From assembly GCF_018598585.1 (NCBI RefSeq), contig NZ_JAHESD010000018.1:1-64000 (forward strand): 64,000 nt of DNA. Direction: 5' to 3'. Numbering within the stretch: position 1 is the first letter of the stretch; each line of letters begins with the position of its first letter. This document shows positions 1 to 8,982 of the stretch, in pieces. Under the pieces are notes generated by a model. It saw only the letters and a program-made list of their open reading frames with translations, was not told the DNA's origin and did no database searches. Position numbers and translations under genes: made by a program. Source of the DNA: Chryseosolibacter indicum. Its GTDB lineage: Bacteria > Bacteroidota > Bacteroidia > Cytophagales > Cyclobacteriaceae.

Positions 1-522
1 ATTGAAGATATCGTTGATAATACGCTCAAAAATCTGCCGAACGTATCTTTCTTCGACATCACTTAAGTTTACTTCGTTAGGAAAATCTACGTAGAAGGAA
101 AAGCTCTTGTCTTTAAAACTCATCTTTTCGTCTAATGTATTAATGTACGTAGCTTTAACAGTAATTGTTAAGCGTGTAGATGAGGCAGTTGTAAATGCGT
201 TATCCTCTCCGGTTGTGGTAGGAGAAATAGGAGTAAGGCGAAAATCAGTAACCTCTCCTTCGAGTTGCAACTCACCATCTTCCGGTACAACGCGAAGGCT
301 CGAGTTTGAGACAAAATAATTCTTGAGATCGTTTGTAAGAATTTGTCCCATGTTGGCAGGCCCCAAATCTGCATTGTTGTAAAACTCAACAATGCTAATG
401 GTTTTTGCAGCAGTGGTAGATCCTGTCATGGAGTAACTTGCAGATACACCACATGAACTAAGCATTGCCAATAGCGCTGGTATAATAATTATAGAACTCA
501 AATAAGATACGAGTGTTCTCAT
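1..522 (-). CDS. lptE: LptE-like LPS-assembly lipoprotein, 3' end cut by window edge
   Basis: Translation of the minus strand from the ATG at 522 stays open for 174 codons to the window edge. It begins with a lipoprotein signal (hydrophobic stretch, then LSSCG, lipidated Cys at about residue 24). The body contains the features of the Bacteroidota LptE-like family: ISIVEFYNNADLGP, a LTNDLKNYF helix and an EGEVTDFRLTPIS strand. LptE forms the plug of the LptD translocon that puts lipopolysaccharide into the outer membrane. The gene lies 13 bp downstream of the sigma-54 activator gene and two genes after miaB, an order often seen in this phylum, which supports the call. The C-terminus is not in the window. 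Confidence 0.8.
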   Translation of the reverse strand, partial: MRTLVSYLSSIIIIPALLAMLSSCGVSASYSMTGSTTAAKTISIVEFYNNADLGPANMGQILTNDLKNYFVSNSSLRVVPEDGELQLEGEVTDFRLTPISPTTTGEDNAFTTASSTRLTITVKATYINTLDEKMSFKDKSFSFYVDFPNEVNLSDVEERYVRQIFERIINDIFN

Positions 523-535
523 TTGATTAACGGTA

Positions 536-1795
536 CTATTCTTCAATTTCGTATTGTTTGATCTTGCGGTAAAGTGTTCTTTCTGAAATGCCCAAATCGC
601 GTGCCGCATATTTTCTTTTATTGTTATTTTTTTGAAGAGCTCTCATTATCAATTCCTTTTCTTTTTTCTCTATCGATAATGAATCGTCTTCTGTTTCATG
701 CGTTATATCATGAACATCTTCAATATCATCATCAATAGCTTTTTGAGAAGGAATATTTAATACTACAGGCTCTTTGCCGCGCGAAGTATCTTCATCGCCT
801 ACATCTTCAAATAACCCCGGATTATCTTTAACTAACTGGCCAGCCTGACCATTGCCATTCATTAAATCCAAAACGATTTTCTTAAGGTCTGTCATATCCT
901 TCTTCATGTCAAACAGAACCTTGTAAAGTATGTCTCTTTCAGATAGGCCTTCGTTTTCAAATGACCTTTCTCGGCCATACAATGCAGGCAGGCTAGACTC
1001 TTTAGGCAAATATCGTTGTAAGATTTCTCCTGTTATTTCAGTAGTATCAGTTGACAAGACAGAGATTTGTTCCACCAGGTTTTTAAGCTGACGAATATTG
1101 CCAGGAAATCGGTACTTCAACAAAATCTCTTTTGCTTCTTCCGTTAAGGCTATCGGCTTTACTTTATATTTCTCTGCAAAGTCAGTAGCAAACTTTCTGA
1201 ATAACAGCTCGGCATCTCTTCCTCGCTCGCGCAAAGGAGGAACGAAGATGGGAACCGTACTGAGTCGATAGTATAAATCTTCACGGAATTTCCCCTGCTC
1301 AACGCTTGCCATCAGGTTAACGTTGGTGGCAGCTACTACGCGCACATCAGTCTTTTGAACTTTTGATGATCCTACTTTAAGAAACTCGCCGTTTTCCAAA
1401 ACCCTTAGTAAGCGCGCTTGTGTTCCCAATGGCATTTCACCAATCTCGTCAAGAAATATGGTGCCACCATTTGTAACTTCAAAGTATCCTTTACGAGCTT
1501 CATGGGCTCCTGTAAATGAGCCTTTTTCATGGCCAAAAAGTTCAGAGTCTATCGTTCCTTCCGGAATTGAGCCACAGTTAATAGCAATAAATTGCCCGTG
1601 CTTGCGAGGGCTTAAAGAATGTATGATCTTAGAAAATGATTCTTTCCCGCTTCCGCTTTCTCCCGTAATTAACACCGACATGTCTGTTGGCGCAACCTGC
1701 ATAGCTACACGAACAGCATTATTCAGCAACGGACTATTTCCTATTATTCCGAATCGTTGTTTAACGCTTTGTATTTCTAAATCTGATATTGTCAT
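536..1795 (-). CDS. Sigma-54-dependent transcriptional activator (NtrC-like, no receiver domain)
   Basis: A 419-residue bacterial enhancer-binding protein. The AAA+ domain occupies about residues 10-245, with Walker A GESGSGKE (45-52), the sigma-54 contact loop as GSFTGA (92-97, Ser in place of the usual Ala) and Walker B IFLDE (113-117). An acidic linker follows (about 290-375). A Fis-type helix-turn-helix closes the protein (about 385-417, ending in ISERTLYRKIKQYEI). There is no receiver, GAF or PAS domain at the N-terminus, so how its ATPase is controlled is not visible. Its start codon shares a base with the miaB stop (TAATG), so the two are probably translationally coupled. Targets cannot be read from this window. 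Confidence 0.9.
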   Translation of the reverse strand: MTISDLEIQSVKQRFGIIGNSPLLNNAVRVAMQVAPTDMSVLITGESGSGKESFSKIIHSLSPRKHGQFIAINCGSIPEGTIDSELFGHEKGSFTGAHEARKGYFEVTNGGTIFLDEIGEMPLGTQARLLRVLENGEFLKVGSSKVQKTDVRVVAATNVNLMASVEQGKFREDLYYRLSTVPIFVPPLRERGRDAELLFRKFATDFAEKYKVKPIALTEEAKEILLKYRFPGNIRQLKNLVEQISVLSTDTTEITGEILQRYLPKESSLPALYGRERSFENEGLSERDILYKVLFDMKKDMTDLKKIVLDLMNGNGQAGQLVKDNPGLFEDVGDEDTSRGKEPVVLNIPSQKAIDDDIEDVHDITHETEDDSLSIEKKEKELIMRALQKNNNKRKYAARDLGISERTLYRKIKQYEIEE

Positions 1796-3252
1796 TAGTG
1801 AATAACTTTACCAAACAATGTAGCACCTGTACATTCTTCAACCAATACGTTAACATACTGGCCTTTCGTATAGTTTTCCGCAGGGAAAATAACTACTTTG
1901 TTTGCTGTGTTTCTACCTTGTAAGTGTAAGTCAGAACGCTTTGAAACGCCCTCAATTAACACCTTATGTATTTTACCAATGTCTCTTTTGTTTCGCTGAA
2001 GAGAATGCGCTGTTTGCTTTTGTATGATCTCATTGAGGCGGCGTTTTTTCACGTCAAGAGAGATATCGTCCGCAAATTTTTTCTCTGCCAGGGTACCAGG
2101 TCTTTCTGAATAATAGAACATGTAGGCAAAGTCGTACTGAACTAAATCCATAAGCGATAAGGTTTCCGCATGTTCCTCTTCTGTTTCAGAACAAAAACCT
2201 GTTATCATGTCTGATGAAATACCGCAGTCTTCTCCCAGAATTTCTCTTATTCTGCTTATTTTTTCGAGATACCATTCTCTTGAATAACCCCTGTTCATTA
2301 AATCAAGAATACGTGTATTCCCACTTTGAACAGGAAGGTGAATGTATTTGCAGATGTTTTCATACTTTGCCATGGTATGCAAAACATCATCTGTAATATC
2401 TTTAGGATGAGAGGTTGAGAAACGGACTCTCAGTTCAGGGCTCACTTCAGCCACCATCGACAGGAGCATGGCAAAATTGATGATGTTGCTACTGCCATTT
2501 TTCTCAAGACGTGCTTTATTGTTTTCATCAGGGCTCCATTTATAGGAGTCTACATTCTGTCCGAGAAGCGTTACCTCTTTGTAGCCCCTTTCGAAAAGAT
2601 TTTTTGCTTCTGCCACTACCGAATAAGGGTCGCGGCTTCTTTCTCTTCCCCGGGTAAACGGTACAACGCAAAAAGAACACATGTTGTCACAGCCCCTCAT
2701 GATAGAGATAAACGCTGTAACACCATTTGAATTAAGGCGCACCGGACTTATATCTGCATAGGTTTCCTCACGAGACAAAAAGGTATTAATTGCCTTTTCA
2801 CCTTCGTCAACCTGCGAAATTAACTTTGGTAAATCCCGATATGCGTCCGGTCCTGCTACCAAGTCAACTATTTTCTCTTCTTCAAGAAGCTTCGACTTAA
2901 GTCTTTCGGCCATGCAACCCAAAATACCAACCAGCAACTCGGGTTTATGTTTCTTTAGGCCATTAATATGATTAAGCCTGTTCCTTACTGTTAACTCTGC
3001 CTTTTCCCTGATAGAACAGGTATTAAGTAAAACAACATCAGCCTTTGTAATTTCGGAAGTTGTATCAAAACCTTCCTTTGAAAGAATTGAAGCAACAATC
3101 TCACTGTCAGAGAAATTCATCTGACATCCGTAACTTTCTATATAAAGCTTTCGCAGTTTTCCGGTGTTCTTTTCCTCTGTTACCTTAAAAGTCTCGCAGT
3201 TGCTGTTTGCATCCTCACTTAAAATACCAATATCTTCAATTAGCTTTTCCAT
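1795..3252 (-). CDS. miaB: tRNA-2-methylthio-N6-dimethylallyladenosine synthase MiaB
   Basis: A 485-residue radical-SAM methylthiotransferase that converts i6A37 to ms2i6A37 in tRNAs reading UNN codons. The N-terminal UPF0004 domain carries the three auxiliary-cluster cysteines (C43 in YGCQMN, C79 in NTCSIR, C113 in LGCMAE). The radical-SAM CxxxCxxC is at C188/C192/C195 ([14 protein letters not shown]), followed by [13 protein letters not shown] domain forms the C-terminus. The first 33 or so residues are an acidic extension before the conserved domain; the only upstream ATG consistent with the family is the one used. First gene of the miaB / sigma-54 activator / lptE unit. Confidence 0.97.
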   Translation of the reverse strand: MEKLIEDIGILSEDANSNCETFKVTEEKNTGKLRKLYIESYGCQMNFSDSEIVASILSKEGFDTTSEITKADVVLLNTCSIREKAELTVRNRLNHINGLKKHKPELLVGILGCMAERLKSKLLEEEKIVDLVAGPDAYRDLPKLISQVDEGEKAINTFLSREETYADISPVRLNSNGVTAFISIMRGCDNMCSFCVVPFTRGRERSRDPYSVVAEAKNLFERGYKEVTLLGQNVDSYKWSPDENNKARLEKNGSSNIINFAMLLSMVAEVSPELRVRFSTSHPKDITDDVLHTMAKYENICKYIHLPVQSGNTRILDLMNRGYSREWYLEKISRIREILGEDCGISSDMITGFCSETEEEHAETLSLMDLVQYDFAYMFYYSERPGTLAEKKFADDISLDVKKRRLNEIIQKQTAHSLQRNKRDIGKIHKVLIEGVSKRSDLHLQGRNTANKVVIFPAENYTKGQYVNVLVEECTGATLFGKVIH

Positions 3253-3271
3253 TCTATCTTCCTAAAGTCCG

Positions 3272-3279
3272 CAAAAATA
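3272..3279 (-). promoter_or_regulatory. Candidate -7 box upstream of miaB
   Basis: On the minus strand this reads TATTTTTG, a match to the Bacteroidota -7 consensus TAnnTTTG, with the miaB ATG 19 bp further on. No clear TTG -33 element is found at the expected distance, so the call is weak. Confidence 0.3.
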
Positions 3280-3367
3280 CATTTTTTAGTTAAAACTTAA
3301 TGACATCTTGTCAGGGATTTTAATTTATGACGCTGATCTGTAGATTGCGCTCTTAATTAAATGAAAC

Positions 3368-3880
3368 ATGGCCATCATTAAAGAAGTTAGAGGCTTTTCA
3401 CCAAAATTCGGAAAAGATTGCTTTCTGGCAGAAAACGCAGTAGTTGTAGGTGAGGTAGTAATGGGCGACAATTGTACGGTTTGGTTTAATGCTGTTGTAA
3501 GGGGAGACGTTCATTCAATTACTATTGGTGACAATACTAATATTCAGGATGGCGCTGTTATTCACTGCACGTATCAAAAAGCAAAAACAGTTATTGGCAG
3601 CAATGTATCAATTGCTCACAATGCCATTGTTCACGGTTGCACTATTAAAGACAACGTACTTATTGGAATGGGTGCTATTGTGATGGACGATGCTGTGATT
3701 GGAAGTAATTCTGTAATTGCGGCAGGTGCCATTGTATTGCCAGGGACGAAAGTAGAACCAGGAAGCACTTATGCAGGTATACCGGCTAAACGGATTAAAG
3801 ATACGTCACCTGAGATGAAGGAAGTGATACAAAGAACAGCACGCAACTACCCCATGTATGCGGGATGGTATAAAGACTAA
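3368..3880 (+). CDS. Gamma-carbonic-anhydrase-like left-handed beta-helix protein
   Basis: 170 residues made almost entirely of hexapeptide repeats ([LIV]GxxxxI type), the signature of a left-handed beta-helix trimer. It has the RGD of the family (VVRGDVHSI), the IQDGAVIH segment and the paired histidines in IAHNAIVHG, which together supply the three zinc-binding His of gamma-class carbonic anhydrases and their YrdA/PaaY relatives. Cytosolic: no signal peptide. Some family members are active anhydrases and others have no known activity, so the enzyme activity is inferred only. It is divergent from miaB. Confidence 0.88.
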   Translation: MAIIKEVRGFSPKFGKDCFLAENAVVVGEVVMGDNCTVWFNAVVRGDVHSITIGDNTNIQDGAVIHCTYQKAKTVIGSNVSIAHNAIVHGCTIKDNVLIGMGAIVMDDAVIGSNSVIAAGAIVLPGTKVEPGSTYAGIPAKRIKDTSPEMKEVIQRTARNYPMYAGWYKD

Positions 3881-3971
3881 CTGATTTGAAAGATATATTA
3901 GAATTAAACTTCTCTCTTTACAATTTTTCGCTTTAATTTAACTATCAAATATTACATCACGCTGATAAACT

Positions 3972-4523
3972 ATGGATAATAAAGGATTTGACCCTGTTGT
4001 GATAGAGGATTATAAAACCAGGATGAAACAAAAAGGGCAGAACTATCTGCTTGACGAATCAGAAGAACCATCAGATGAATATGTACATTTCTATTTCATA
4101 GGTAACTACGAGAACAAAGAAGTAATTTATGATACAGTAATGTATACCCTTAGAATGCAGCATGAGAGTGAGTTGTTTGAGATCGCAGAACACAGGGCAG
4201 CCAAACATTTTCCGCAATATAAAAAGATAACTTACGACGAAGACGAAAATGGTAATCTTGAAAATCTGGATGCACTTGAAGAAGAAATTGGATTATTTAT
4301 GGCTGAGGTGATTATGGAATTAGAAGAAGAGGAAGCGGTTAAAGTAAAGGAGCATGTAGATATGGATATTCATACTGACTTTGGAATAGCTCTTGATGTT
4401 GGTTTTCACCTTGATAAGATCACCTCTAAAGACATTGAAAAGTTTATAAAGGATTTTAATGAGGATACTTTAAGTTTGGATGAAACTCTCTACTCATTCC
4501 AAACGGAGGATATGGAAGAATAA
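3972..4523 (+). CDS. Acidic protein of unknown function
   Basis: 183 residues, not recognised. No signal peptide or membrane segment. Very rich in Glu/Asp, especially residues 90-125 (LEEEIGLFMAEVIMELEEEE), with predicted helices and little low-complexity apart from the acid runs. The ATG start follows a 91-bp gap after the beta-helix gene. It sits 81 bp before ompH but that gene appears to have its own promoter, so co-transcription is uncertain. Codon use looks like its neighbours. Confidence 0.75.
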   Translation: MDNKGFDPVVIEDYKTRMKQKGQNYLLDESEEPSDEYVHFYFIGNYENKEVIYDTVMYTLRMQHESELFEIAEHRAAKHFPQYKKITYDEDENGNLENLDALEEEIGLFMAEVIMELEEEEAVKVKEHVDMDIHTDFGIALDVGFHLDKITSKDIEKFIKDFNEDTLSLDETLYSFQTEDMEE

Positions 4524-4545
4524 ACCATTGATTCTGAAATAAATC

Positions 4546-4576
4546 TTGAATCCTGTAAAAATACTAGGCATATTTG
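4546..4576 (+). promoter_or_regulatory. Candidate promoter for the ompH gene
   Basis: TTG at 4546-4548, a 20-bp spacer, then CATATTTG at 4569-4576, one base off the Bacteroidota -7 consensus TAnnTTTG. The ompH ATG is 28 bp downstream. Confidence 0.45.
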
Positions 4577-4604
4577 CGCGCAGAACTAGAAACCCTGCAC
4601 TTTA

Positions 4605-5240
4605 ATGAAGAATTTCTCGATTGGATTAAACATCATACTGCTGGTAGCAGTTATTGTACTTTATGTATTACACTTTAGCGGAGGAAAAACAACCAATACT
4701 AAGTCCTCTTCTTCAGATACTTCAGCTGTTGATCTAAAAGTAGCGTATATTAATTCTGATACTGTATTGAAGTATTACGAATACCTTAAGGTAAATAAAC
4801 AGCAACTTGAGGAGAGAACCAAGAAAATGGATCAGGACTACCGTAACCGTGCAATGGGTTTACAGAATGAAATTGCCGCCTACCAGCGCAATGTTAAAAA
4901 TATGACCTATGGCCAAGTACAGGCAACTGAAGAAGATCTTGGTAAAAAACAACAGAACCTTCAAATGTATCAACAAAGCCTTGCCCAGCAGTTAATGCAG
5001 GAAGAAGCGAAATTAAACAAGGAGCTATATGACAGAGTAACTGCTTTTCTAAAGAACTATGGCGAAGAAAAAGGTTTACAATTGGTTCTGAAATATGATC
5101 CAACCAGTGATATGCTCTATGGAAGTAATGTTCTGGATATCACAAAAGAAGTTATTGATGGGCTGAATGATTCTTATAAGAAGGAGGGTGCTCCTGCTGC
5201 AAGCGCAACAAAGACTGACACCACGAAAAAAAGTAAGTAA
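4605..5240 (+). CDS. OmpH/Skp-family periplasmic chaperone
   Basis: 211 residues. An N-terminal hydrophobic segment (about residues 5-24) acts as signal sequence or anchor. A short Ser/Thr linker follows, then the family's opening strand (KVAYINSDTVLKYYEYL, about 47-63) and a long Gln/Lys/Glu-rich coiled coil (about 65-145) that forms the tentacles of the Skp trimer. The C-terminus returns to a beta segment (LQLVLKYDPTSDMLYG). Skp/OmpH proteins hold unfolded outer-membrane proteins in the periplasm. A strong terminator follows 22 bp after the stop, so this is the end of its transcript. Confidence 0.88.
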   Translation: MKNFSIGLNIILLVAVIVLYVLHFSGGKTTNTKSSSSDTSAVDLKVAYINSDTVLKYYEYLKVNKQQLEERTKKMDQDYRNRAMGLQNEIAAYQRNVKNMTYGQVQATEEDLGKKQQNLQMYQQSLAQQLMQEEAKLNKELYDRVTAFLKNYGEEKGLQLVLKYDPTSDMLYGSNVLDITKEVIDGLNDSYKKEGAPAASATKTDTTKKSK

Positions 5241-5261
5241 AAACATATAAAAGCTTACATC

Positions 5262-5306
5262 AGCCGCCTCTGAAGTTAAATTTTCAGAGGCGGCTTTTTT
5301 TTATAT
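5262..5306 (+). terminator. Strong intrinsic terminator after ompH
   Basis: A 13-bp perfect stem (AGCCGCCTCTGAA / TTCAGAGGCGGCT) with a 7-8 base AT loop, running directly into a run of eight T. Confidence 0.93.
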
Positions 5307-5309
5307 TTG
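5302..5309 (+). promoter_or_regulatory. Candidate -7 box for the NTT-like transporter gene
   Basis: TATATTTG matches TAnnTTTG exactly and lies 25 bp before the GTG start. It overlaps the T-tail of the preceding terminator. No clear -33 TTG is present; the region where it should be is the terminator stem. Confidence 0.4.
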
Positions 5310-5334
5310 ATAATCACAAACACCTAAACTACCT

Positions 5335-8300
5335 GTGGGTTTTATTAAAGGGCAATCTCAGGAGCAGAAGCAGATTATTCTCATGCTGGCTACTGGTTTC
5401 TTTATGGGAGCGTTCATAGCTACCTACCAGGTAACTGCAGATTCACTTTTCTTAAATAGACTTGGCAGTGAATTAAACAAAGCATTTCTTGTATCCGGTG
5501 CATTAGGAATAGTTACTACAGGTTTATTTTCCTTTTTTCAGAGCCGTGTTAAGTTTACAACCCTTGTACTTAGCAGTGTCTTGCTGATATTCGTATTCTC
5601 TCTGGGTGCATACATGTTATTGGAATTTGGAGGTAAGCAGTGGCACAATGCTTATATCTTCGCGTTATATTGTATGTCTGGCCCATTAACAGCCATACTC
5701 TTACTGAGCTTCTGGGGCTTGTTTGGTCGTCTGTTTAATTTCAGGCAGTCAAAACGTATTATCGGGTGGATTGATACCGGCCAGCTAATTGCTGCAATTC
5801 TGGCCACCCTTATAGTTATACCTTTTACCTCTGAAGTGATAAAGAATACAACGAAGTACTTATTACTTTGCAGCGTAAGCATATTCATTGTTTCCATTTT
5901 ATTAATAATAATCTCATCTATTTTCAATGTTTCTAAAAATAATCCCAGAGAATTTGGAAAAGAAGTAAGAAAAGCTTCAAGGCTTACTAAGATTATTAAA
6001 GACAAGTACATTCTATTGCTATCGCTGTTCCTGCTAATTTCTATGACCACCTTCATGTTGGGACAGTACTCATTTCAAAACCTTGTTCAAGAACAGTATC
6101 CTAACGAAAGAGATTTGACCACGTTCAATTCCTTTGTCACCGGTGCTGTTTATGGCCTTAGTCTCATTATGCAGACATTCATAAACAACAGGATAATTAC
6201 CACCTATGGTATTCGTATAGCATTATTTATACTTCCCATTATTGTAGGGACTTTTGCTACTGGGGCTTTGATAATGGGATCAGTATTGGGATTCGACAAA
6301 CAAACATCGCCTGCTGGCTTTATTTACTTTTTCCTTTTTATTACGATCACCCGTCTGTTTAACTGGACTTTACGTGATTCACTAGAGAACCCCGTATTTA
6401 AACTTCTGTTTATCCCGTTAGATAATCGGATAAGATTTAATATTCAATCTAAAGTAGAAGGTCTTGTAAATGAATCTTCACGATTTGTAGCTGGAATTTT
6501 AATTTTTGTTCTGGCGTATGTTTCTTCCCTTACGGTCATTCATTTCACTGTACTTCTTCTTATACTGGTGGCCGCTTATTTTTTGGTGGTTAATAAATTG
6601 TACATCGGTTACCGGAATAGAATTCATGAGAAGCTTGAAAGCTCTACTGAATTTGTTCAGGACAAACTCGACAAAGGCTTTCGTCAGATAAGTGTTAAGC
6701 TCGAAAAGATGTTGCAGGAAAAGAGGGAAGGTAAAGCAGTATTTTCATTTAGGTTGTTGGAGAAAATTAATACAGGCAATACGACGACATTAATTAATAA
6801 TTTAATAAAGAACGAAGATGCAGCCGTGCGACATTACGCGCAAGAGAAATTGAATGAGATGAAGGGACTTTCCGTATCAGATAGGTATGTAATAAAGATG
6901 GACCCTGAGAAGGTGATCGACGAAAAGAATGTACTTTCAAATCTTGATATACAACTCATTCTTGAGAACGGAGGCGATATAACCAAAACCAGAATACAAC
7001 GCCTCGCCCGGTCAGCAGATGCCAATGACAGACATTATGCTGCCGAGCTTCTGTTACATGCTGAAAGAGAACTGGGTTCTATATTTCTCATGGAGCTGTT
7101 AACAGATATTGAACCCAAGGTGCGGATAACTGCTATAAAGACTTCTATTAAACATTTCACGCCTGAAATAATTAACCAGCTCATTGATAACCTTAGTAAT
7201 CCAATATACAGTAGCCAGGCAATGAATGCGCTTGTGCAAATAGGGGAGACTGTACTAAGCGCACTTGATACTGCGTTTTACCGGAGCGGGCAGCATACGC
7301 AAGCTATGCTACGCATTGTTCAAACAATGGGAAGAATTGGCGGACAGCGTGTTAAAGAATTGCTCTGGAATAAGATAGATTATCCGAACAAGCTTGTTGT
7401 GTCTCAGGTATTACTTTCTCTGGGAGAGTCTGGTTTTAAGGCAGGCATTTCTCAGATTACTCGTATTAAACACGCGATAGAAGCAGATATAGCTGACATT
7501 CGTTGGAATTTAAGTGCCATACAGGAGATAGCAAATGAAGGAATTGCTCGTGATATAAGAAAAGCATTGCGTTGGGAGATAGCAAACGATATTGAACACA
7601 TATACATGCTTCTTGCCATGCTGTATGATACCCGTTCCATACAACTTGTTAAGGAAAATATTGATAGTGGTACAGCAGATGGTGTTACTTATGCTATAGA
7701 GCTGCTCGATGTTTTCCTTTCTGAACAGTTAAAACAAAGGGTAATCCCTGTACTCGACGATCTGTCGGACCAGGACAGGATTAACAGGCTCGATCATTTT
7801 TATCCCAGGGTGCGATTGGATCCAAAATTAGTATTAAAATTTATTATCAATAGAGACTTTACACAAGCAAACCGGTGGACTAAAGCATGTATAATTCATC
7901 AGATAGGATTGTTAAAGATGAATGATTTTAAGCTAGACCTTATTGCTCAGCTTTACAATCCTGATCCTTTGATCAAAGAAATATCTGCACGATCACTTTA
8001 TGAATTAAACCCTGACGATTATTACGAAAACACAAGACGGCTAGGTGAGGAACAAAGAAGAGAACTGGATGAGCTCATCTTATTATCCAGCAGAATGTTA
8101 AGATTTGATAAAGTATCGTTTTTTCAGGATCGGTCCATTTTTAATCGTGTTGCTGGCATTACGCTTTCTTACCTTGCCGACATTAGCGAAGAATTTACTT
8201 TAAAGGATGGTGAGACTTTAATTCTTGATGATCGCTTAAATAATAATTTTTACCTTGTAATTAAAGGTTCCATTAATTTCTTCCAGCACGGGCGTCTGGT

Positions 8301-8478
8301 TTCTGGTTATAATAGTGGCCAGTTTATAGGAGAGATGCTTGCCGTTCCTGCTTTCGTAAATACAAGTATACTTATAGCTTCTACCGATTCAACAGTTCTT
8401 AAATTCAATAAAGATCAGTTCTATGAGTTGCTTGCCGATAATGCAAACCTTGCTGACAAGGTTATTGAACTTATTTAA
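5335..8478 (+). CDS. NTT/ATP-ADP-translocase-like transporter fused to HEAT repeats and a cyclic-nucleotide-binding domain
   Basis: 1047 residues, GTG start. Residues about 15-430 form some 11-12 membrane helices with the layout of the Npt1/Npt2 (nucleotide transporter-like) branch of the major facilitator fold. Residues about 490-880 are helical pairs typical of HEAT repeats (for example DAAVRHYAQEKL, EPKVRITAIKTSI, DPLIKEISARSLYEL). The last 140 residues (about 905-1047) match a cNMP-binding beta-roll: LKDGETLILDDRLNNNFYLV, a hairpin, then GQFIGEMLAVPAF at the phosphate-binding cassette position. The cassette lacks the Arg of the canonical RTA motif, so nucleotide binding may be altered. 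Cytoplasmic HEAT and roll domains probably regulate the membrane part. Transported substrate is unknown; nucleotide exchange should not be assumed. Confidence 0.82.
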   Translation: MGFIKGQSQEQKQIILMLATGFFMGAFIATYQVTADSLFLNRLGSELNKAFLVSGALGIVTTGLFSFFQSRVKFTTLVLSSVLLIFVFSLGAYMLLEFGGKQWHNAYIFALYCMSGPLTAILLLSFWGLFGRLFNFRQSKRIIGWIDTGQLIAAILATLIVIPFTSEVIKNTTKYLLLCSVSIFIVSILLIIISSIFNVSKNNPREFGKEVRKASRLTKIIKDKYILLLSLFLLISMTTFMLGQYSFQNLVQEQYPNERDLTTFNSFVTGAVYGLSLIMQTFINNRIITTYGIRIALFILPIIVGTFATGALIMGSVLGFDKQTSPAGFIYFFLFITITRLFNWTLRDSLENPVFKLLFIPLDNRIRFNIQSKVEGLVNESSRFVAGILIFVLAYVSSLTVIHFTVLLLILVAAYFLVVNKLYIGYRNRIHEKLESSTEFVQDKLDKGFRQISVKLEKMLQEKREGKAVFSFRLLEKINTGNTTTLINNLIKNEDAAVRHYAQEKLNEMKGLSVSDRYVIKMDPEKVIDEKNVLSNLDIQLILENGGDITKTRIQRLARSADANDRHYAAELLLHAERELGSIFLMELLTDIEPKVRITAIKTSIKHFTPEIINQLIDNLSNPIYSSQAMNALVQIGETVLSALDTAFYRSGQHTQAMLRIVQTMGRIGGQRVKELLWNKIDYPNKLVVSQVLLSLGESGFKAGISQITRIKHAIEADIADIRWNLSAIQEIANEGIARDIRKALRWEIANDIEHIYMLLAMLYDTRSIQLVKENIDSGTADGVTYAIELLDVFLSEQLKQRVIPVLDDLSDQDRINRLDHFYPRVRLDPKLVLKFIINRDFTQANRWTKACIIHQIGLLKMNDFKLDLIAQLYNPDPLIKEISARSLYELNPDDYYENTRRLGEEQRRELDELILLSSRMLRFDKVSFFQDRSIFNRVAGITLSYLADISEEFTLKDGETLILDDRLNNNFYLVIKGSINFFQHGRLVSGYNSGQFIGEMLAVPAFVNTSILIASTDSTVLKFNKDQFYELLADNANLADKVIELI

Positions 8479-8510
8479 GTGCTGTAGCTCGCTTCTGTCG
8501 CAAGGAGATT

Positions 8511-8539
8511 TTGCAATAGAAAGCTCTTGATTAACTTTG
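8511..8539 (+). promoter_or_regulatory. Promoter of the small membrane protein gene
   Basis: TTG at 8511-8513, 18-bp spacer, TAACTTTG at 8532-8539: a full match to the Bacteroidota promoter pattern. The ATG of the 60-residue gene is 19 bp further on. Confidence 0.65.
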
Positions 8540-8558
8540 TAGTCATTCAGGATTCTAT

Positions 8559-8741
8559 ATGACTAAATCAAAAAAGATATTTATTGCAATCGCTATACTT
8601 TTCCTTATCCTGCTTTTTTATGCGAGCTATGATATCGGATCAAGAACAACTTTTCCCGGATCAAAATCACAATTGAAGGAAAGGATTAAGAAGAATTATG
8701 TCAACGAAGATTCCCTTTCCAATCAAGACTCTATTCGTTAG
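8559..8741 (+). CDS. Small single-pass membrane protein
   Basis: 60 residues: a Lys-rich N-terminus (MTKSKKIF), one strongly hydrophobic helix (about 7-23), then a polar, positively charged tail (KSQLKERIKKNY) ending in an acidic segment. Orientation by the positive-inside rule is ambiguous. Function unknown. It is supported as a real gene by its own good promoter (8511-8539) and the clean signal-anchor architecture. It could be a signal-anchored periplasmic peptide. Confidence 0.65.
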   Translation: MTKSKKIFIAIAILFLILLFYASYDIGSRTTFPGSKSQLKERIKKNYVNEDSLSNQDSIR

Positions 8742-8770
8742 TTCTAAAAAGATTATTTAAATGTTACCAG

Positions 8771-8800
8771 TTGTGGTATTAAATAATTGTTATAGATTTG
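8771..8800 (+). promoter_or_regulatory. Promoter of candidate small RNA 1
   Basis: TTG at 8771-8773, spacer of exactly 19, TAGATTTG at 8793-8800: a complete Bacteroidota promoter. No open reading frame follows; the conserved RNA repeat starts 3 bp after the -7 box. Confidence 0.65.
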
Positions 8801-8803
8801 AAG

Positions 8804-8870
8804 AAGATTAAAGCCAACTATAGACACGAAAAATCCCCCTTTGTCGAGAACTCAGGGGGATTTTTCTTTT
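8804..8870 (+). ncRNA. Candidate small RNA 1 of a tandem pair
   Basis: About 66 nt from the predicted start to the T-run. The first 23 bases (8804-8826) are identical to those of a second copy at 8983-9005. Then comes a 13-bp hairpin (8828-8840 with 8854-8866, core ATCCCCCT / AGGGGGAT, 13-nt loop containing GTCGAGAACT) and a TTTT tail, i.e. a built-in terminator. Preceded immediately by a full promoter. No coding potential. A simple terminator for the upstream gene would not explain the conserved 5' segment or the promoter. Confidence 0.6.
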
Positions 8871-8970
8871 GTATAAGTACGTGTTTATGTTTTTCATCTG
8901 TAATGGCCGCAGTTTAACTTCTCCTATTTCCGATAGTCGATACTTGTGTGCATGATTAACGGTCCCCATA

Positions 8971-8978
8971 TATCTTTG
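8971..8978 (+). promoter_or_regulatory. -7 box of candidate small RNA 2
   Basis: TATCTTTG matches TAnnTTTG exactly and sits 4 bp before the second repeat copy, mirroring copy 1. The nearest TTG (8944-8946) leaves a 24-bp spacer, longer than usual. Confidence 0.5.
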
Positions 8979-8982
8979 ATTC

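Noticed and set aside
3253-3367. Search for tRNA or rRNA genes here and in the other gaps
   Set aside because: No cloverleaf, CCA end or rRNA-like stretch was recognised in any gap.
5652-6056. 134-residue minus-strand frame
   Set aside because: Antisense to the membrane part of the NTT-like transporter; no start context or motif.
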